Below, in pieces: positions 16,919 to 26,161 of a stretch of DNA of 64,000 nt. The stretch covers positions 1 through 64,000 of the forward strand of contig DBBY01000038.1 of assembly GCA_002292855.1 (NCBI GenBank). The letters run 5' to 3'. The translations under genes were made by a program, and so were the position numbers. This DNA is from Flavobacteriales bacterium UBA972 (GTDB lineage: Bacteria; Bacteroidota; Bacteroidia; Flavobacteriales; Schleiferiaceae). The notes beneath the pieces were generated by a model that had not been told where the DNA came from, did no database searches, and saw nothing but the letters and a program-made list of their open reading frames with translations. Every line of letters starts with the position of its first letter. Positions within the stretch are counted from its first letter, which is position 1.

Positions 16919-17680
16919 ATGAAAATTCTCGCCGGCAATTGGAAGATGAACACCTCCTTCGAAGAGGGCTACAACCTTATTGAAACCCTTAAAGCGGAAC
17001 TCAGTCCGGAGCGTTTGGGGGACGTGGTGGTGGTTATTGCTCCGCCCTCGATACAGCTCACGCAGGCGGTGGACCTGCTGGTGGACTATCCAGAGCTCGC
17101 TGTAGCAGCGCAAAACGGCCATGCTGGGGACTACGGTGCCTTCACCGGCGAGGTCAGTATGGCACAATTGGCCGACGCGGGGGCTGATGCGGTGATTATT
17201 GGTCACAGCGAGCGCCGCCAGTTCTTTGGTGAGTCCGATTCTATAGTCAATAAGAAGGTGCTCTCGGCCCTAGAGCAGGAGCTCCGCCCCATTGTTTGTG
17301 TGGGCGAGGTCCACGAAGTGCGCAAGGCGGGCAAGCACCTTTCGGCAGTAAAAGAACAGCTGCGGCTTGCCCTAGAGGGGGTAAGCGGTGACCTGGCAGA
17401 GAACCTTGTGATTGCCTACGAGCCGGTTTGGGCCATCGGGACCGGCGAGACGGCTACGGCCGCTCAAGCTCAAGAAATGCACGCCCACCTTCGCGGGCTG
17501 CTTCGTGAGCTCTACGGCGACCTGGCCGACCACCTGCCCATTGTCTATGGGGGCTCATGCAAGCCCAGTAACGCAGCCGAGCTCTTTGCTCAGGCCGACG
17601 TGAACGGCGGGCTCATTGGCGGCGCCTCGCTGGTGGCTGCAGACTTTATTGCTTTGGCTGACCTGCTTCACAAGTCCTAA
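16919..17680 (+). CDS. tpiA: Triosephosphate isomerase
   Basis: Interconverts dihydroxyacetone phosphate and glyceraldehyde 3-phosphate in glycolysis. The 253-residue protein has the substrate-binding Lys9 in AGNWKMN, the catalytic His in GHSERR near residue 98, and the catalytic Glu in AYEPVWAIGTG near residue 170. The C-terminal GGSCKPSNA and GGLIGGASL phosphate-binding segments are also present. The stop shares one base with the prmA start, so the two are co-transcribed. Confidence 0.97.
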   Translation: MKILAGNWKMNTSFEEGYNLIETLKAELSPERLGDVVVVIAPPSIQLTQAVDLLVDYPELAVAAQNGHAGDYGAFTGEVSMAQLADAGADAVIIGHSERRQFFGESDSIVNKKVLSALEQELRPIVCVGEVHEVRKAGKHLSAVKEQLRLALEGVSGDLAENLVIAYEPVWAIGTGETATAAQAQEMHAHLRGLLRELYGDLADHLPIVYGGSCKPSNAAELFAQADVNGGLIGGASLVAADFIALADLLHKS

Positions 17681-18519
17681 TGGACTACGTTGAGCTGCGC
17701 ATCACCGCGAGCGATCCCCGAGCGATCGAGCTTCTCTATGCAGACCTAGAACCACTTCAGGTCGAGGCGGTTCAGCAAGACGGTGACGACCTGCTGGCTT
17801 ATCTGCCCGCTGCACTGTGGACGGGTCAGGCTGCCTTCCCCATTGCCTCTGCATTGGCTACCGTCTCATGGACCGAACGCCGCATTGCCCACCAAAATTG
17901 GAACGAGGTTTGGGAATCTTCTTTTGATGCCTTAAATATTAGCAATGAGTTGATTATCTATGCCCCCTTTCATAAGGGATTGAGGCTCGAAGACTACCGC
18001 TACCGCATTCAAATGCTTCCGAAGATGGCTTTTGGGACCGGGCACCACCCCACGACCTACCTGATGCTTCAGCGGGTTCTGGAGGCTGATCTACGCGGAC
18101 TTAAGGTGCTCGATATGGGCTGTGGAACCGCCATTTTGGCCATTCTTGCCCTGATGCACGGTGCCGATCGCGCCTTGGGAATTGAGATAGAGCCCCACGC
18201 GGCCGAAAACGCCCGCGAGCTGGCCGAACTGCACGAATTAAGCGATCAATTGGAGGTCCGCACTGGCGACATCTCGGCCCTGCGGCCCGACGAAGACTTT
18301 GAGGTAATCTATGCCAACATTCACCGCAACGTCCTGCTCGCCGACATGGGGCACTATGCATTGGCACTAAAACCCGGGGGCCAATTGCATTTGAGCGGAT
18401 TCTACCGTGCCGACCTGCAGACCATTGAGGCGGCGGCAAGGGCCGTGGGCCTGATGCCCACCCAACACCACGAACACGAATCCTGGCAGGTTCTGACTGT
18501 GGAAAAGCCGGTGAATTAA
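17680..18519 (+). CDS. prmA: Ribosomal protein L11 methyltransferase
   Basis: SAM-dependent methyltransferase that trimethylates ribosomal protein L11. The 279-residue product has the family blocks NWNEVWESSFDAL, PKMAFGTGHHPTTYLML and the SAM motif VLDMGCGTAILAILAL near residues 142-157. A late YANIHRNVLLA segment replaces the usual NPxY-like motif, as in other PrmA proteins. Its start overlaps the tpiA stop by one base. Confidence 0.95.
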   Translation: MDYVELRITASDPRAIELLYADLEPLQVEAVQQDGDDLLAYLPAALWTGQAAFPIASALATVSWTERRIAHQNWNEVWESSFDALNISNELIIYAPFHKGLRLEDYRYRIQMLPKMAFGTGHHPTTYLMLQRVLEADLRGLKVLDMGCGTAILAILALMHGADRALGIEIEPHAAENARELAELHELSDQLEVRTGDISALRPDEDFEVIYANIHRNVLLADMGHYALALKPGGQLHLSGFYRADLQTIEAAARAVGLMPTQHHEHESWQVLTVEKPVN

Positions 18520-18574
18520 ACGAATTAAGCGCTCGCTGCAGCCCCACAAATCGGGAGTACTTTGCAGAATACCT

Positions 18575-21500
18575 GTGAAATACTTCAGCGCCCTTTTTGC
18601 CCTTTTGCTCTGCACGGTTTTGCCGGCACAGACCCAGCGAAGTTTGGGCGCCTCCGAAGCCGATTTTTGGCGGGACTTTAGCAAGCTCTATGCGGAATTT
18701 CTCCCTAAAAAAGAATCGGACGAGGACCTGTTAAGCCTCAAGTCGGTCTACGACGACACCAGCTGGGAGCACCGTGCTGCCTTCCAGGATTTGACCCGAG
18801 AAATGCTGCGCAAGCGCATCGTAGACGCCCAAACCTGGTCGGAATGCCTCAAACTGGCCATAGGCTGGTACTCCAACGCGAGCGACCAAGCCCAGGCCCG
18901 GTGGTGGTCAGAGACCGCAGAATTGGTGCAAAAAAGCAGCAGGGCCGCCCTCTCCGAGTACCTGCACACCGCCGCAGGAATGTCGGTCGGGTTCGGCTCC
19001 CCCAATGCGCGACTCCGCCTTTTTGAGGCGGGTCCCCTGCGCTGGGAACTGGAGTTTGGCGACGCTACCCTAGACGAAGAATCTCCAAGCACGCGCTACC
19101 GCATCGAAGGGGCAGTGCTCCGCGGCTACTTTAAAAACGATTCCACGCAAATAGACAGCCTCAGTGGCTGGTATGATCCGCGCAGCGCTCTGCTTACCGC
19201 CGAATCCGGCAGGGTAGATTGGTACCGAGCGGGCTATGGCTACGGCGAGGTCTACAATGAGCTCGGCCGGTTCAACCTCGACCTCAGGCAGACCGGTTTT
19301 GCTGTTGACAGCGCAGTGCTTCAGAGCCTCTACTACCTCAACCAACCCCTGCGCGGACGCTTCGAGGAGCGCCTCGGCACGCGCAGCGATGCAGACAACG
19401 CCGTCTATCCTCGCTTCGTGGCCTACGCCAATGACCTGGTCATCCCCAACTTTTTTGAAGACGTAACCTACCGCGGGGGTTTTTCGCTAGTCGGCGCCAA
19501 TTTCTTTGCCTCCGGAAGCCCTGAAACCCCTGCTGCCTTTGAATTCATGAGGGACTCTTCTCTCGCCGCAACCCTTAGGGCAGAGCGTTTTGTGGTGAGG
19601 CCCACCGGCCTCTCCGCCAAGGTGAGCGCCTTCTCGCTCCGCCTGGGAGCCGAGGATTCCCTGCACCACGCCAAGGTCGAGGTCAAGTACGCTCCAGACA
19701 GCCGCGAACTTCAAGTGTTTCGGCCCGACCAGGGCCTTGCCATCAAGCCCTTCAGCGACAGCTACCACAACGTGACCATTGACTTGGACCAGCTGCGCTG
19801 GACCACCAGCGAGCCGAGGCTTTTTTTGAGCGGACTCAACATGGGCAGTGGAGCACCCATGACCATTGAGAGCGACCAGTACTACCGCAACACCCGCTAC
19901 GTGGCCCTTCAAGGATTTGAAAGCGAGAATCCTCTTGTTTTGCTCGACCAGGTGGGCCAGGGAGCCAATGGAGCGCGCATGACCATTAAAGACGTGGCCA
20001 TAGGTATGGGAATGCCCGTCGACCCCTGCGAGCGCTTGATGATGGAGTACCATTTGCAGGGCTTTGTGCGCTACCGCACCGAAGACCGCAGCCTTGAGGT
20101 TCTGCCCAAAACGGGCGAGTACGTCATGAACCACCGCAAAAAGCGCGACTACGACGTAATTCAGTTTGAGTCCGTAGTCCCCGAGGGCATGAACGCCGAG
20201 CTCAACCTTTTGAACTTCGACCTCGAGTTGGCAGGCGTAGACCGCATATGGCTCAGCGATTCCCAAAAGGTCAGCCTGCACCCCGTCGGCGGCCGTCTGC
20301 TCCTGCACGAGGGTTTGGATTTTGACTTTGACGGACTCATTCGCGCCGGCCGATTTGAGTTTTTTGGACGCGAGCATCAGTTCGACTACCAGGATTTTAG
20401 CTTTAGAATGCCCACCGTCGATTCCATGCGGTTTTTTGTGCCGGCTTTTGAGCTCAACGAGCAGGGCGAGCGACCCCTGGTGCGCGTGCGCAACACCCTA
20501 GAGGATATTTCGGGAGACCTCTATATTGACCGGCCCGACAACAAGTCCAGCACCCTGTTTAGCCCCGAATACCCCATTTTTAAGTCGGGCAAGGGCGCCA
20601 AAATTTACTACGACAAGGTCGAGAAAGGCGTCTATGCACGGTCCCGGTTTTATGTGGACCTCGATGCGTTTACCATTGATTCGCTCGACAACGCACGCAC
20701 CGAGAGCCTTGGTTTTGAGTCCACCTTCTTGAGCGCCGGAATCTTTGCTACCCGTCGCCAAATGATTAAGGTTCAGCGCGATTATTCCCTCGGATTCATC
20801 GAAGAAACCGGCCCGGAGGGTTGGGCGGCCTACCCCTCGATGGGTTCTGACGCGGGCCTGGTCCGAGGCAGTGTGCAGCTGTCTTTGAGCGGATTCCGCT
20901 TCAAGGGCGACCTGACCTACCAGAGGGCTGGGGCCAGTTCCGATGAGTTTCGTCTTTATCCGGACTCGACCAAGGGCCGCGGAACCTTTGATCTCAAGGA
21001 GTTGGTCGGTGCAGCGCGCGGAGCGGGCCACCCCTCGGCCCAAGGGACCGACGTGCGCAGCAACTGGCATCCCTACTCCAAAACATGGTACGCCACCACC
21101 TTGGGAGCGCCCATGGCTACCTATTCCGCCCGCCCCGCTACGGCCAGCGGCCGCCTGACCTACCAGCCCGATCGATTGAGCCTCAAGGGCACCGCAGCCT
21201 TTGACCTCGCCGAACTCAGCGGCGCCGACCTCAAGCTTCACCACAAGTGGATACAGAGTGGCATGGCGGACTTCAGGGTCAAGGGCGAGCCTGAGGCCCA
21301 GTGGGGCTTTAGCCTAACGAATGCAAGCGCTGACGTGGATTTTGTGGCCGAAAAAGGCAAATTTTCTCTGCTCGACGGCGACCGCAGCGTGGACTTCCCG
21401 CGCAACCAGTACCAGGCCGAGATGGACCGGGCCAGCTGGGACATCCTCGAGAAGAGCATCAGCCTTCAAAAGGGCATCGGCGTGGATTCCCGCATGACCA

Positions 21501-23005
21501 GCACCCACCCGGGCCAAGACGGACTGACTTTTTTGGCGGGTCGCGCCAAGTTTTGGTTGATTCCGAGTCGCTTGGAGGCCTATGGCGTGCCCCATATTGA
21601 CATTGCCGACAGCAGGGTTGTTCCCGACTCCGGCCGTGCGACCATCAAGGAACTCGCCGACATGCAGCCCCTTCACAATGCCCGTATTTTAGCCAGCAGG
21701 GTAGGGGCCTACCACAAAATTGATTCCGCAGAATTAAAGATTCAGGGCCGCTTAGACCTTTATGGCAGTGGTATTTACCGCTACCTCGACCAAAACAACA
21801 AGAGCTGGCGCATTCCCATGGGCCGCATTGACATAGATAGTTCCGACCAAATGGTGGCTCAGGGTGAACTCGGAATTCAAGACGACTTTTTTTTGAGTCC
21901 CTATTTTAGGTACTACGGAATCGTGCGCATGGAGGCGCAAAATCCCCAGCTTGAGATGGACGGCCGCATTCGCATAACCGCCGAATGCCCGGCCTTGGAG
22001 ACGGACTGGATCATCACGCGCACGCGCATCGATCCCATGGATATTTTGGTAACCCTGCCCGATCCCGATACGGCCCGCCCCGCGCAAACCGTATACAACG
22101 GAATCTACCTCATGCAGGATTCCATCACGCCCTACACGGCTTTTGTGCGACGCAACAATCCCAACGTGGCCGTGGAGCTCTTTAGTACCAATGGGGTGCT
22201 CTACTACGACGAGAGCAGCAAGTCCTACATTGTGAGCAGCCTGCGCCGTGTGGCTGACCCCGAGGCTCCCGACAATTGGCTGGAGCTCAACACCCAGTCT
22301 TGTGCCGTCACCGGCTATGGGCAAATGTCGCTGGGCGCAAAAATGGGTCGGGTCGAAATGTCGGCCTACGGACGCATCGAGCACCGACTTCGCTCTGGCC
22401 GTATGGGTGCCAAGGTGGCCTTGACCTTGGACTTTTTATTGCCCGAAGAGGTATCGAAACCCCTTAAGACGGCACTCCTTTCTGCCTCGGGCGGACCCAC
22501 TGATCCAGCCAACGAGGTGCTCGGCGAGGCCCTTCGCCGCAAGCTCGATGCCAAAGACCTAAAGCGCTACTATGAGTCAGGGCTCAACGACCGCATGCCC
22601 AAGGAATTCCGCCAAACCTTAGTTCTTGACGAGGTAGACTTGGACTGGAAGCCCAACATTCGCGCCTTTCGCAGCAAAGACGGAGTGGGCGTGGGTTCTG
22701 TTGCTGGGGACCCGGTTCACCGTTTTGCCGACGGAACCCTGGAGCTGCGCAAGCGCCGCGGAGGAGACGAGTTCACCCTACACCTTGCGCCCGCAAACGA
22801 GTACTTTTTGACCTATAAAAAAGGGAACATGCGCTTCTATTCCAGCGACCCTAGCCTCATGGAAGCCCTGACCAAGGTGGACCCCAAGAAACGCTCACTG
22901 CCCTCCAAAGACGGCCTGCCCTTCTACCAGCTCATGCCAACCACGGGCGGAGCCATGAAGCGCTTTCTCGACGGGCTCGAGCCTGAAGAGGGCGGTCGGG
23001 ACTAA
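18575..23005 (+). CDS. Very large secreted protein of unknown function (1,476 aa)
   Basis: I do not recognise a family. The product has a signal peptide (about residues 1-19, ending LPAQ), then an alpha-helical stretch to about residue 130 rich in Trp, Glu and Ala. More than 1,200 residues of predicted beta-rich sequence follow, with recurring units of the kind GRLTYQPDRLSLKG and DLYIDRPDNKSS. There are no membrane spans, no lipobox and few cysteines, so a periplasmic or outer-surface location is likely. The style recalls long beta-groove lipid-carrier proteins (AsmA/TamB/LptD-like), but no motif proves this. It begins 56 bases after prmA and uses normal codon bias, which argues for a core gene. 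Confidence 0.85.
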   Translation: MKYFSALFALLLCTVLPAQTQRSLGASEADFWRDFSKLYAEFLPKKESDEDLLSLKSVYDDTSWEHRAAFQDLTREMLRKRIVDAQTWSECLKLAIGWYSNASDQAQARWWSETAELVQKSSRAALSEYLHTAAGMSVGFGSPNARLRLFEAGPLRWELEFGDATLDEESPSTRYRIEGAVLRGYFKNDSTQIDSLSGWYDPRSALLTAESGRVDWYRAGYGYGEVYNELGRFNLDLRQTGFAVDSAVLQSLYYLNQPLRGRFEERLGTRSDADNAVYPRFVAYANDLVIPNFFEDVTYRGGFSLVGANFFASGSPETPAAFEFMRDSSLAATLRAERFVVRPTGLSAKVSAFSLRLGAEDSLHHAKVEVKYAPDSRELQVFRPDQGLAIKPFSDSYHNVTIDLDQLRWTTSEPRLFLSGLNMGSGAPMTIESDQYYRNTRYVALQGFESENPLVLLDQVGQGANGARMTIKDVAIGMGMPVDPCERLMMEYHLQGFVRYRTEDRSLEVLPKTGEYVMNHRKKRDYDVIQFESVVPEGMNAELNLLNFDLELAGVDRIWLSDSQKVSLHPVGGRLLLHEGLDFDFDGLIRAGRFEFFGREHQFDYQDFSFRMPTVDSMRFFVPAFELNEQGERPLVRVRNTLEDISGDLYIDRPDNKSSTLFSPEYPIFKSGKGAKIYYDKVEKGVYARSRFYVDLDAFTIDSLDNARTESLGFESTFLSAGIFATRRQMIKVQRDYSLGFIEETGPEGWAAYPSMGSDAGLVRGSVQLSLSGFRFKGDLTYQRAGASSDEFRLYPDSTKGRGTFDLKELVGAARGAGHPSAQGTDVRSNWHPYSKTWYATTLGAPMATYSARPATASGRLTYQPDRLSLKGTAAFDLAELSGADLKLHHKWIQSGMADFRVKGEPEAQWGFSLTNASADVDFVAEKGKFSLLDGDRSVDFPRNQYQAEMDRASWDILEKSISLQKGIGVDSRMTSTHPGQDGLTFLAGRAKFWLIPSRLEAYGVPHIDIADSRVVPDSGRATIKELADMQPLHNARILASRVGAYHKIDSAELKIQGRLDLYGSGIYRYLDQNNKSWRIPMGRIDIDSSDQMVAQGELGIQDDFFLSPYFRYYGIVRMEAQNPQLEMDGRIRITAECPALETDWIITRTRIDPMDILVTLPDPDTARPAQTVYNGIYLMQDSITPYTAFVRRNNPNVAVELFSTNGVLYYDESSKSYIVSSLRRVADPEAPDNWLELNTQSCAVTGYGQMSLGAKMGRVEMSAYGRIEHRLRSGRMGAKVALTLDFLLPEEVSKPLKTALLSASGGPTDPANEVLGEALRRKLDAKDLKRYYESGLNDRMPKEFRQTLVLDEVDLDWKPNIRAFRSKDGVGVGSVAGDPVHRFADGTLELRKRRGGDEFTLHLAPANEYFLTYKKGNMRFYSSDPSLMEALTKVDPKKRSLPSKDGLPFYQLMPTTGGAMKRFLDGLEPEEGGRD

Positions 23006-23014
23006 AAAGTGACA

Positions 23015-23074
23015 ATTTGTGAAATTGATTCCATAAATTGACGTGCATTTGTGGAATTTAATCCATGAATTAGC
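23015..23074. repeat. Two imperfect 28-bp direct repeats
   Basis: Copies at 23015-23042 and 23047-23074 start ATTTGTG, contain TCCAT at the same offset, match at 22 of 28 positions and have a 32-bp period. They fill the gap between the 1,476-residue gene and the small lipoprotein gene and are far more AT-rich than the flanks. A tandem protein-binding site upstream of 23091 is the simplest reading. Confidence 0.55.
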
Positions 23075-23090
23075 ACTTTAGCCCCTTGCC

Positions 23091-23561
23091 ATGACCTCTA
23101 CCCTTGTTATCGATGCTGCTCGCTTTATTGCGGTGAGTGGCGCGTTTGTACTTACTTCGGCCTGCAACCAGCCTGCGTCTGAAGCCGTCCCCATCTCTTC
23201 ACCCGAAGACGAATTGGTCATGAAGATGGAAGTTTGGACCGACGCCTATGTGAAGCGAGACACCGCCACCGTGGGCCAGGCTGTAGTCGACTCCATCCTG
23301 GTGCACGCCGCCGACGGCCGCCACGTATGGGTCACCCGGCAAGGATTGAATGCTTTTTTGACCGAAACCCCCGAGTTCAGTTGGGACATCTCCAGCATTG
23401 ACTACGTCGGGCACTCCGACGGCAAGGACGTTGTGGTCGTTCGAGGCCAGGAGAAGCGCAGCTACGCCGACGGTCGCGTGTTTGACGAGCACCTCGCCGA
23501 GTTCTTTGCCTGGAAGGGCGGACGCATTGTCGAAGTCACGCAGTACAGTCGCAAGCCGTGA
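23091..23561 (+). CDS. Small lipoprotein with NTF2/DUF4440-like fold
   Basis: A 156-residue product with a hydrophobic N-terminus and a lipobox LTSAC ending near residue 25, so it is probably lipid-anchored. The remainder (residues 40-154) reads as a DUF4440/SnoaL-like alpha+beta domain. Features are a long first helix (EDELVMKMEVWTDAYVKRDT), a mid DGRHVWVTRQG turn, and a strand pattern ending FFAWKGGRIVEVTQY. Function unknown. It overlaps the GH20 gene by four bases (GTGA), so it is in that operon. Confidence 0.75.
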   Translation: MTSTLVIDAARFIAVSGAFVLTSACNQPASEAVPISSPEDELVMKMEVWTDAYVKRDTATVGQAVVDSILVHAADGRHVWVTRQGLNAFLTETPEFSWDISSIDYVGHSDGKDVVVVRGQEKRSYADGRVFDEHLAEFFAWKGGRIVEVTQYSRKP

Positions 23562-25138
23562 GGGGGCTAGTTGGTTTCTGGTTACTGGTTTCTTGTTGGA
23601 TGGCAAGCGGCCAAGTGATCCAAGTGGTTCCGCGGCCGCAGTCCGTGGTTATTGAGGGCGAGCCGATTTCTGTGGCCGGCAACCTCTACGTGGTGGCCAC
23701 GCCGGCTCTTCAGGGGGAGGCTGACCTGATCCGCACCTGGTGGAATGCCAGCAAGACCGGCGCCAAAGGTTCCTCGGTTACGGCCGAACTGCGCATTCAA
23801 AACGATGTTCCGGCCGAGTCCTACGCCCTGCGCGTCAGCGAAGGCAAGATTGTGGTCGCCGGAGGTTCTGCCGCCGCCGTCTTTTACGGAATCCAAACCC
23901 TCATTCAGGCCGAGAACGGCACGAAGACGCTGCCCGCCATGACCGTACGCGACCAACCCGCCTTTGCCTACCGCGGAATGCATTTGGACGTTTGCCGGCA
24001 CTTTTTTGACGTGGACTTCGTCAAGCGCTACCTCGACCTGATGGCCGAACACAAAATGAATCGCTTTCACTGGCACCTCACCGAAGATCAAGGATGGCGC
24101 ATCGAAATCAAGCGCTACCCGCGACTCACCGAGGTCGGAGCCTGGCGTAATGCCTCGCAGGTCGGCCCTTATGGCGATCAGCGCTTCGACAGCACGCGCT
24201 ACGGCGGATTCTATACCCAAGACGAGGTCAGCGAAATCGTGGCCTACGCGGCGGCGCGCCACATCACGGTGGTTCCGGAGATTGAACTCCCCGGCCATGC
24301 CCGGGCGGCCCTTGCGGCCTATCCGCAGCTGAGCTGCACCGGCATCGAGCAGCCCGTAGCCACCGGCTGGGGCGTGTTCGACGACGTCTACTGCGCCGGC
24401 AACGACTCGGTGTTCACCTTTCTTGAAGGCGTGCTCGACGAGGTCTTGGCGCTCTTCCCGGGCGAGTACATGCACATCGGGGGCGACGAGTGCCCCAAAA
24501 CGCGCTGGCACGACTGTGCCCAGTGCCAGGCGCGCCTCAAGGCTGAAGGTTTGGCCGACGAGCACGCCCTGCAGAGTTACTTCATTCGACGCATCGAGGG
24601 CTACTTGAACGCGCGCGGACGCCAAATCATCGGTTGGGACGAAATCCTCGAGGGCGGTCTTGCTCCCAACGCCACCGTGATGAGCTGGCGCGGAGAGTCG
24701 GGCGGAATCGCTGCCGCCAAAGCTGGCCACGACGCCATTATGACTCCCGGCACGCCTTGCTACTGGGACCACTACCAAAGCAAGGATCCAGGCGAGCCGC
24801 ATGCCATCGGTGGATTCAATCCGGTCGAGTCGGTCTACTTGTACAATCCGGTTCCGGCGGAACTCACTGCCGACGAAGCCAAGCGCATTCTCGGGGCGCA
24901 AGCCAACCTTTGGACTGAGTACGTACTGACCCCGGCGCACGCCGAATACATGATTTTGCCCCGCCAGCTTGCTCTGGCCGAGGTTTTGTGGACGGGGCCG
25001 CGCCGCAGCGAAGACCTTCCTGACTTTCGCATTCGCGCCACGCAGCGCTCTAAGGTCTTGAAGGCACGCGGATTCAATGTGGCTCTACACTTTTTAATTC
25101 CGGAATCTAAACCCATTCGCCGCAATGAAGCGAAGTGA
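23558..25138 (+). CDS. Beta-N-acetylhexosaminidase, GH20
   Basis: Exo-enzyme that removes terminal beta-GlcNAc or GalNAc. The 526-residue product begins at a GTG coupled to the upstream stop and has a signal peptide (about residues 1-23). A GH20 N-terminal beta domain is followed by the TIM barrel, starting near residue 130 with FAYRGMHLDVCRHFF. The barrel contains HWHLTEDQGWRIEIK and the catalytic Asp-Glu pair in HIGGDECPK near residue 311. The next gene overlaps by 14 bases. With the glycosylasparaginase and beta-mannosidase it covers linkages of the N-glycan core. Confidence 0.95.
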   Translation: MRGLVGFWLLVSCWMASGQVIQVVPRPQSVVIEGEPISVAGNLYVVATPALQGEADLIRTWWNASKTGAKGSSVTAELRIQNDVPAESYALRVSEGKIVVAGGSAAAVFYGIQTLIQAENGTKTLPAMTVRDQPAFAYRGMHLDVCRHFFDVDFVKRYLDLMAEHKMNRFHWHLTEDQGWRIEIKRYPRLTEVGAWRNASQVGPYGDQRFDSTRYGGFYTQDEVSEIVAYAAARHITVVPEIELPGHARAALAAYPQLSCTGIEQPVATGWGVFDDVYCAGNDSVFTFLEGVLDEVLALFPGEYMHIGGDECPKTRWHDCAQCQARLKAEGLADEHALQSYFIRRIEGYLNARGRQIIGWDEILEGGLAPNATVMSWRGESGGIAAAKAGHDAIMTPGTPCYWDHYQSKDPGEPHAIGGFNPVESVYLYNPVPAELTADEAKRILGAQANLWTEYVLTPAHAEYMILPRQLALAEVLWTGPRRSEDLPDFRIRATQRSKVLKARGFNVALHFLIPESKPIRRNEAK

Positions 25139-26156
25139 CTTTCTCAAAACCCTTGGCCTCGGAGCCTTGGGAAGCCTGATCACGACGGGCGCCGCCGTCG
25201 CCCGCAACCAGCAGCTAGTTGCTAGAGGCAGCGCCGCAGGCGCCCAGCAACCAGAAGCTAGTAGCCGGGCCCCTGGCCCGATGTCCATCGGAACCTGGCC
25301 CTTTGCCGAACATACGACCCGCGCGGCCCTCGAAGTCATGAAGAAGGGAGCTAACGCCCTGGATGCAGTCGAACTCGGAGTCAAAATATGTGAAGCAGAC
25401 CCCCGCGAGCGCAGCGTAGGTTTAGGCGGACGCCCCGACCGCGACGGCCGCGTGACCCTTGATGCATGCATTATGGACCACCTTGGCAACATCGGTTCTG
25501 TGGCGGCCTGCGAGCAGGTCGTGCACGTTTCGAGTTTGGCTCGGGCGGTAATGGAGCGCACTCCGCACGTGATGCTCGTGGGCGACGGCGCAACCCAATT
25601 CGCTAGGGAACAGGGATTCCCGATGCAAAATCTCTTGGTGGCTGAGAGCGAAGCCGAGTGGAAGAAGTGGCTCGAAAAGTCCGAGTACAAACCAATTCCC
25701 AACATCGAAAACCACGACACCATTGGGCAACTGACGCTCGACGCCCATGGTAGGCTTGCCGGCTGCTGCACCACCAGCGGAATGGCATTCAAGATGCACG
25801 GCCGCGTAGGCGATTCGCCCATCATCGGTGCGGGGCTGTACGTCGACGGTGAGGTCGGAGCGGCCACCGCTACGGGACACGGCGAAGAAGTTATTCGCAC
25901 CGTGGGTTCCTTTCGAGTGGTTGTGGCAATGAAGGCCGGAAAAAGTCCGCAACAGGCCTGCGAAGACGCGGTGCGCGAAATTCACAAGTTGTTTGTGCGC
26001 CGCGGCAAGCCATGGGCCGATACCCAAATTGGCTTCATTGCGATGGATGTTCAGGGCCGCGTCGGCGGATTCGCGCTCAGGCCCGGATTCAGTTTTGCCC
26101 TGGCCCAGGGTGATGGCGTCGAAATTCTCGAGGCGAACTCCCTGCTCAACGCATAA
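25125..26156 (+). CDS. Glycosylasparaginase, N4-(beta-N-acetylglucosaminyl)-L-asparaginase
   Basis: Ntn-hydrolase that cleaves the bond between Asn and GlcNAc after the protein part has been degraded. The 343-residue precursor starts MKRSDFLKTLGLGALGSLI, a possible lipid- or Tat-independent signal. The family autoprocessing site is HDTIGQLTLD near residue 190, where Thr becomes the new N-terminal nucleophile. RVGDSPIIGAGLYVD and TGHGEEVIR are the substrate-binding blocks. It overlaps the GH20 stop by 14 bases and is convergent with the beta-mannosidase gene six bases away. Confidence 0.93.
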   Translation: MKRSDFLKTLGLGALGSLITTGAAVARNQQLVARGSAAGAQQPEASSRAPGPMSIGTWPFAEHTTRAALEVMKKGANALDAVELGVKICEADPRERSVGLGGRPDRDGRVTLDACIMDHLGNIGSVAACEQVVHVSSLARAVMERTPHVMLVGDGATQFAREQGFPMQNLLVAESEAEWKKWLEKSEYKPIPNIENHDTIGQLTLDAHGRLAGCCTTSGMAFKMHGRVGDSPIIGAGLYVDGEVGAATATGHGEEVIRTVGSFRVVVAMKAGKSPQQACEDAVREIHKLFVRRGKPWADTQIGFIAMDVQGRVGGFALRPGFSFALAQGDGVEILEANSLLNA

Positions 26157-26161
26157 AACCG

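Noticed and set aside
23582..24940. 452-codon minus-strand frame inside the hexosaminidase gene
   Set aside because: The antisense of a GC-rich, codon-biased gene often stays open. There is no family match, and the plus strand encodes GH20 with all catalytic motifs.
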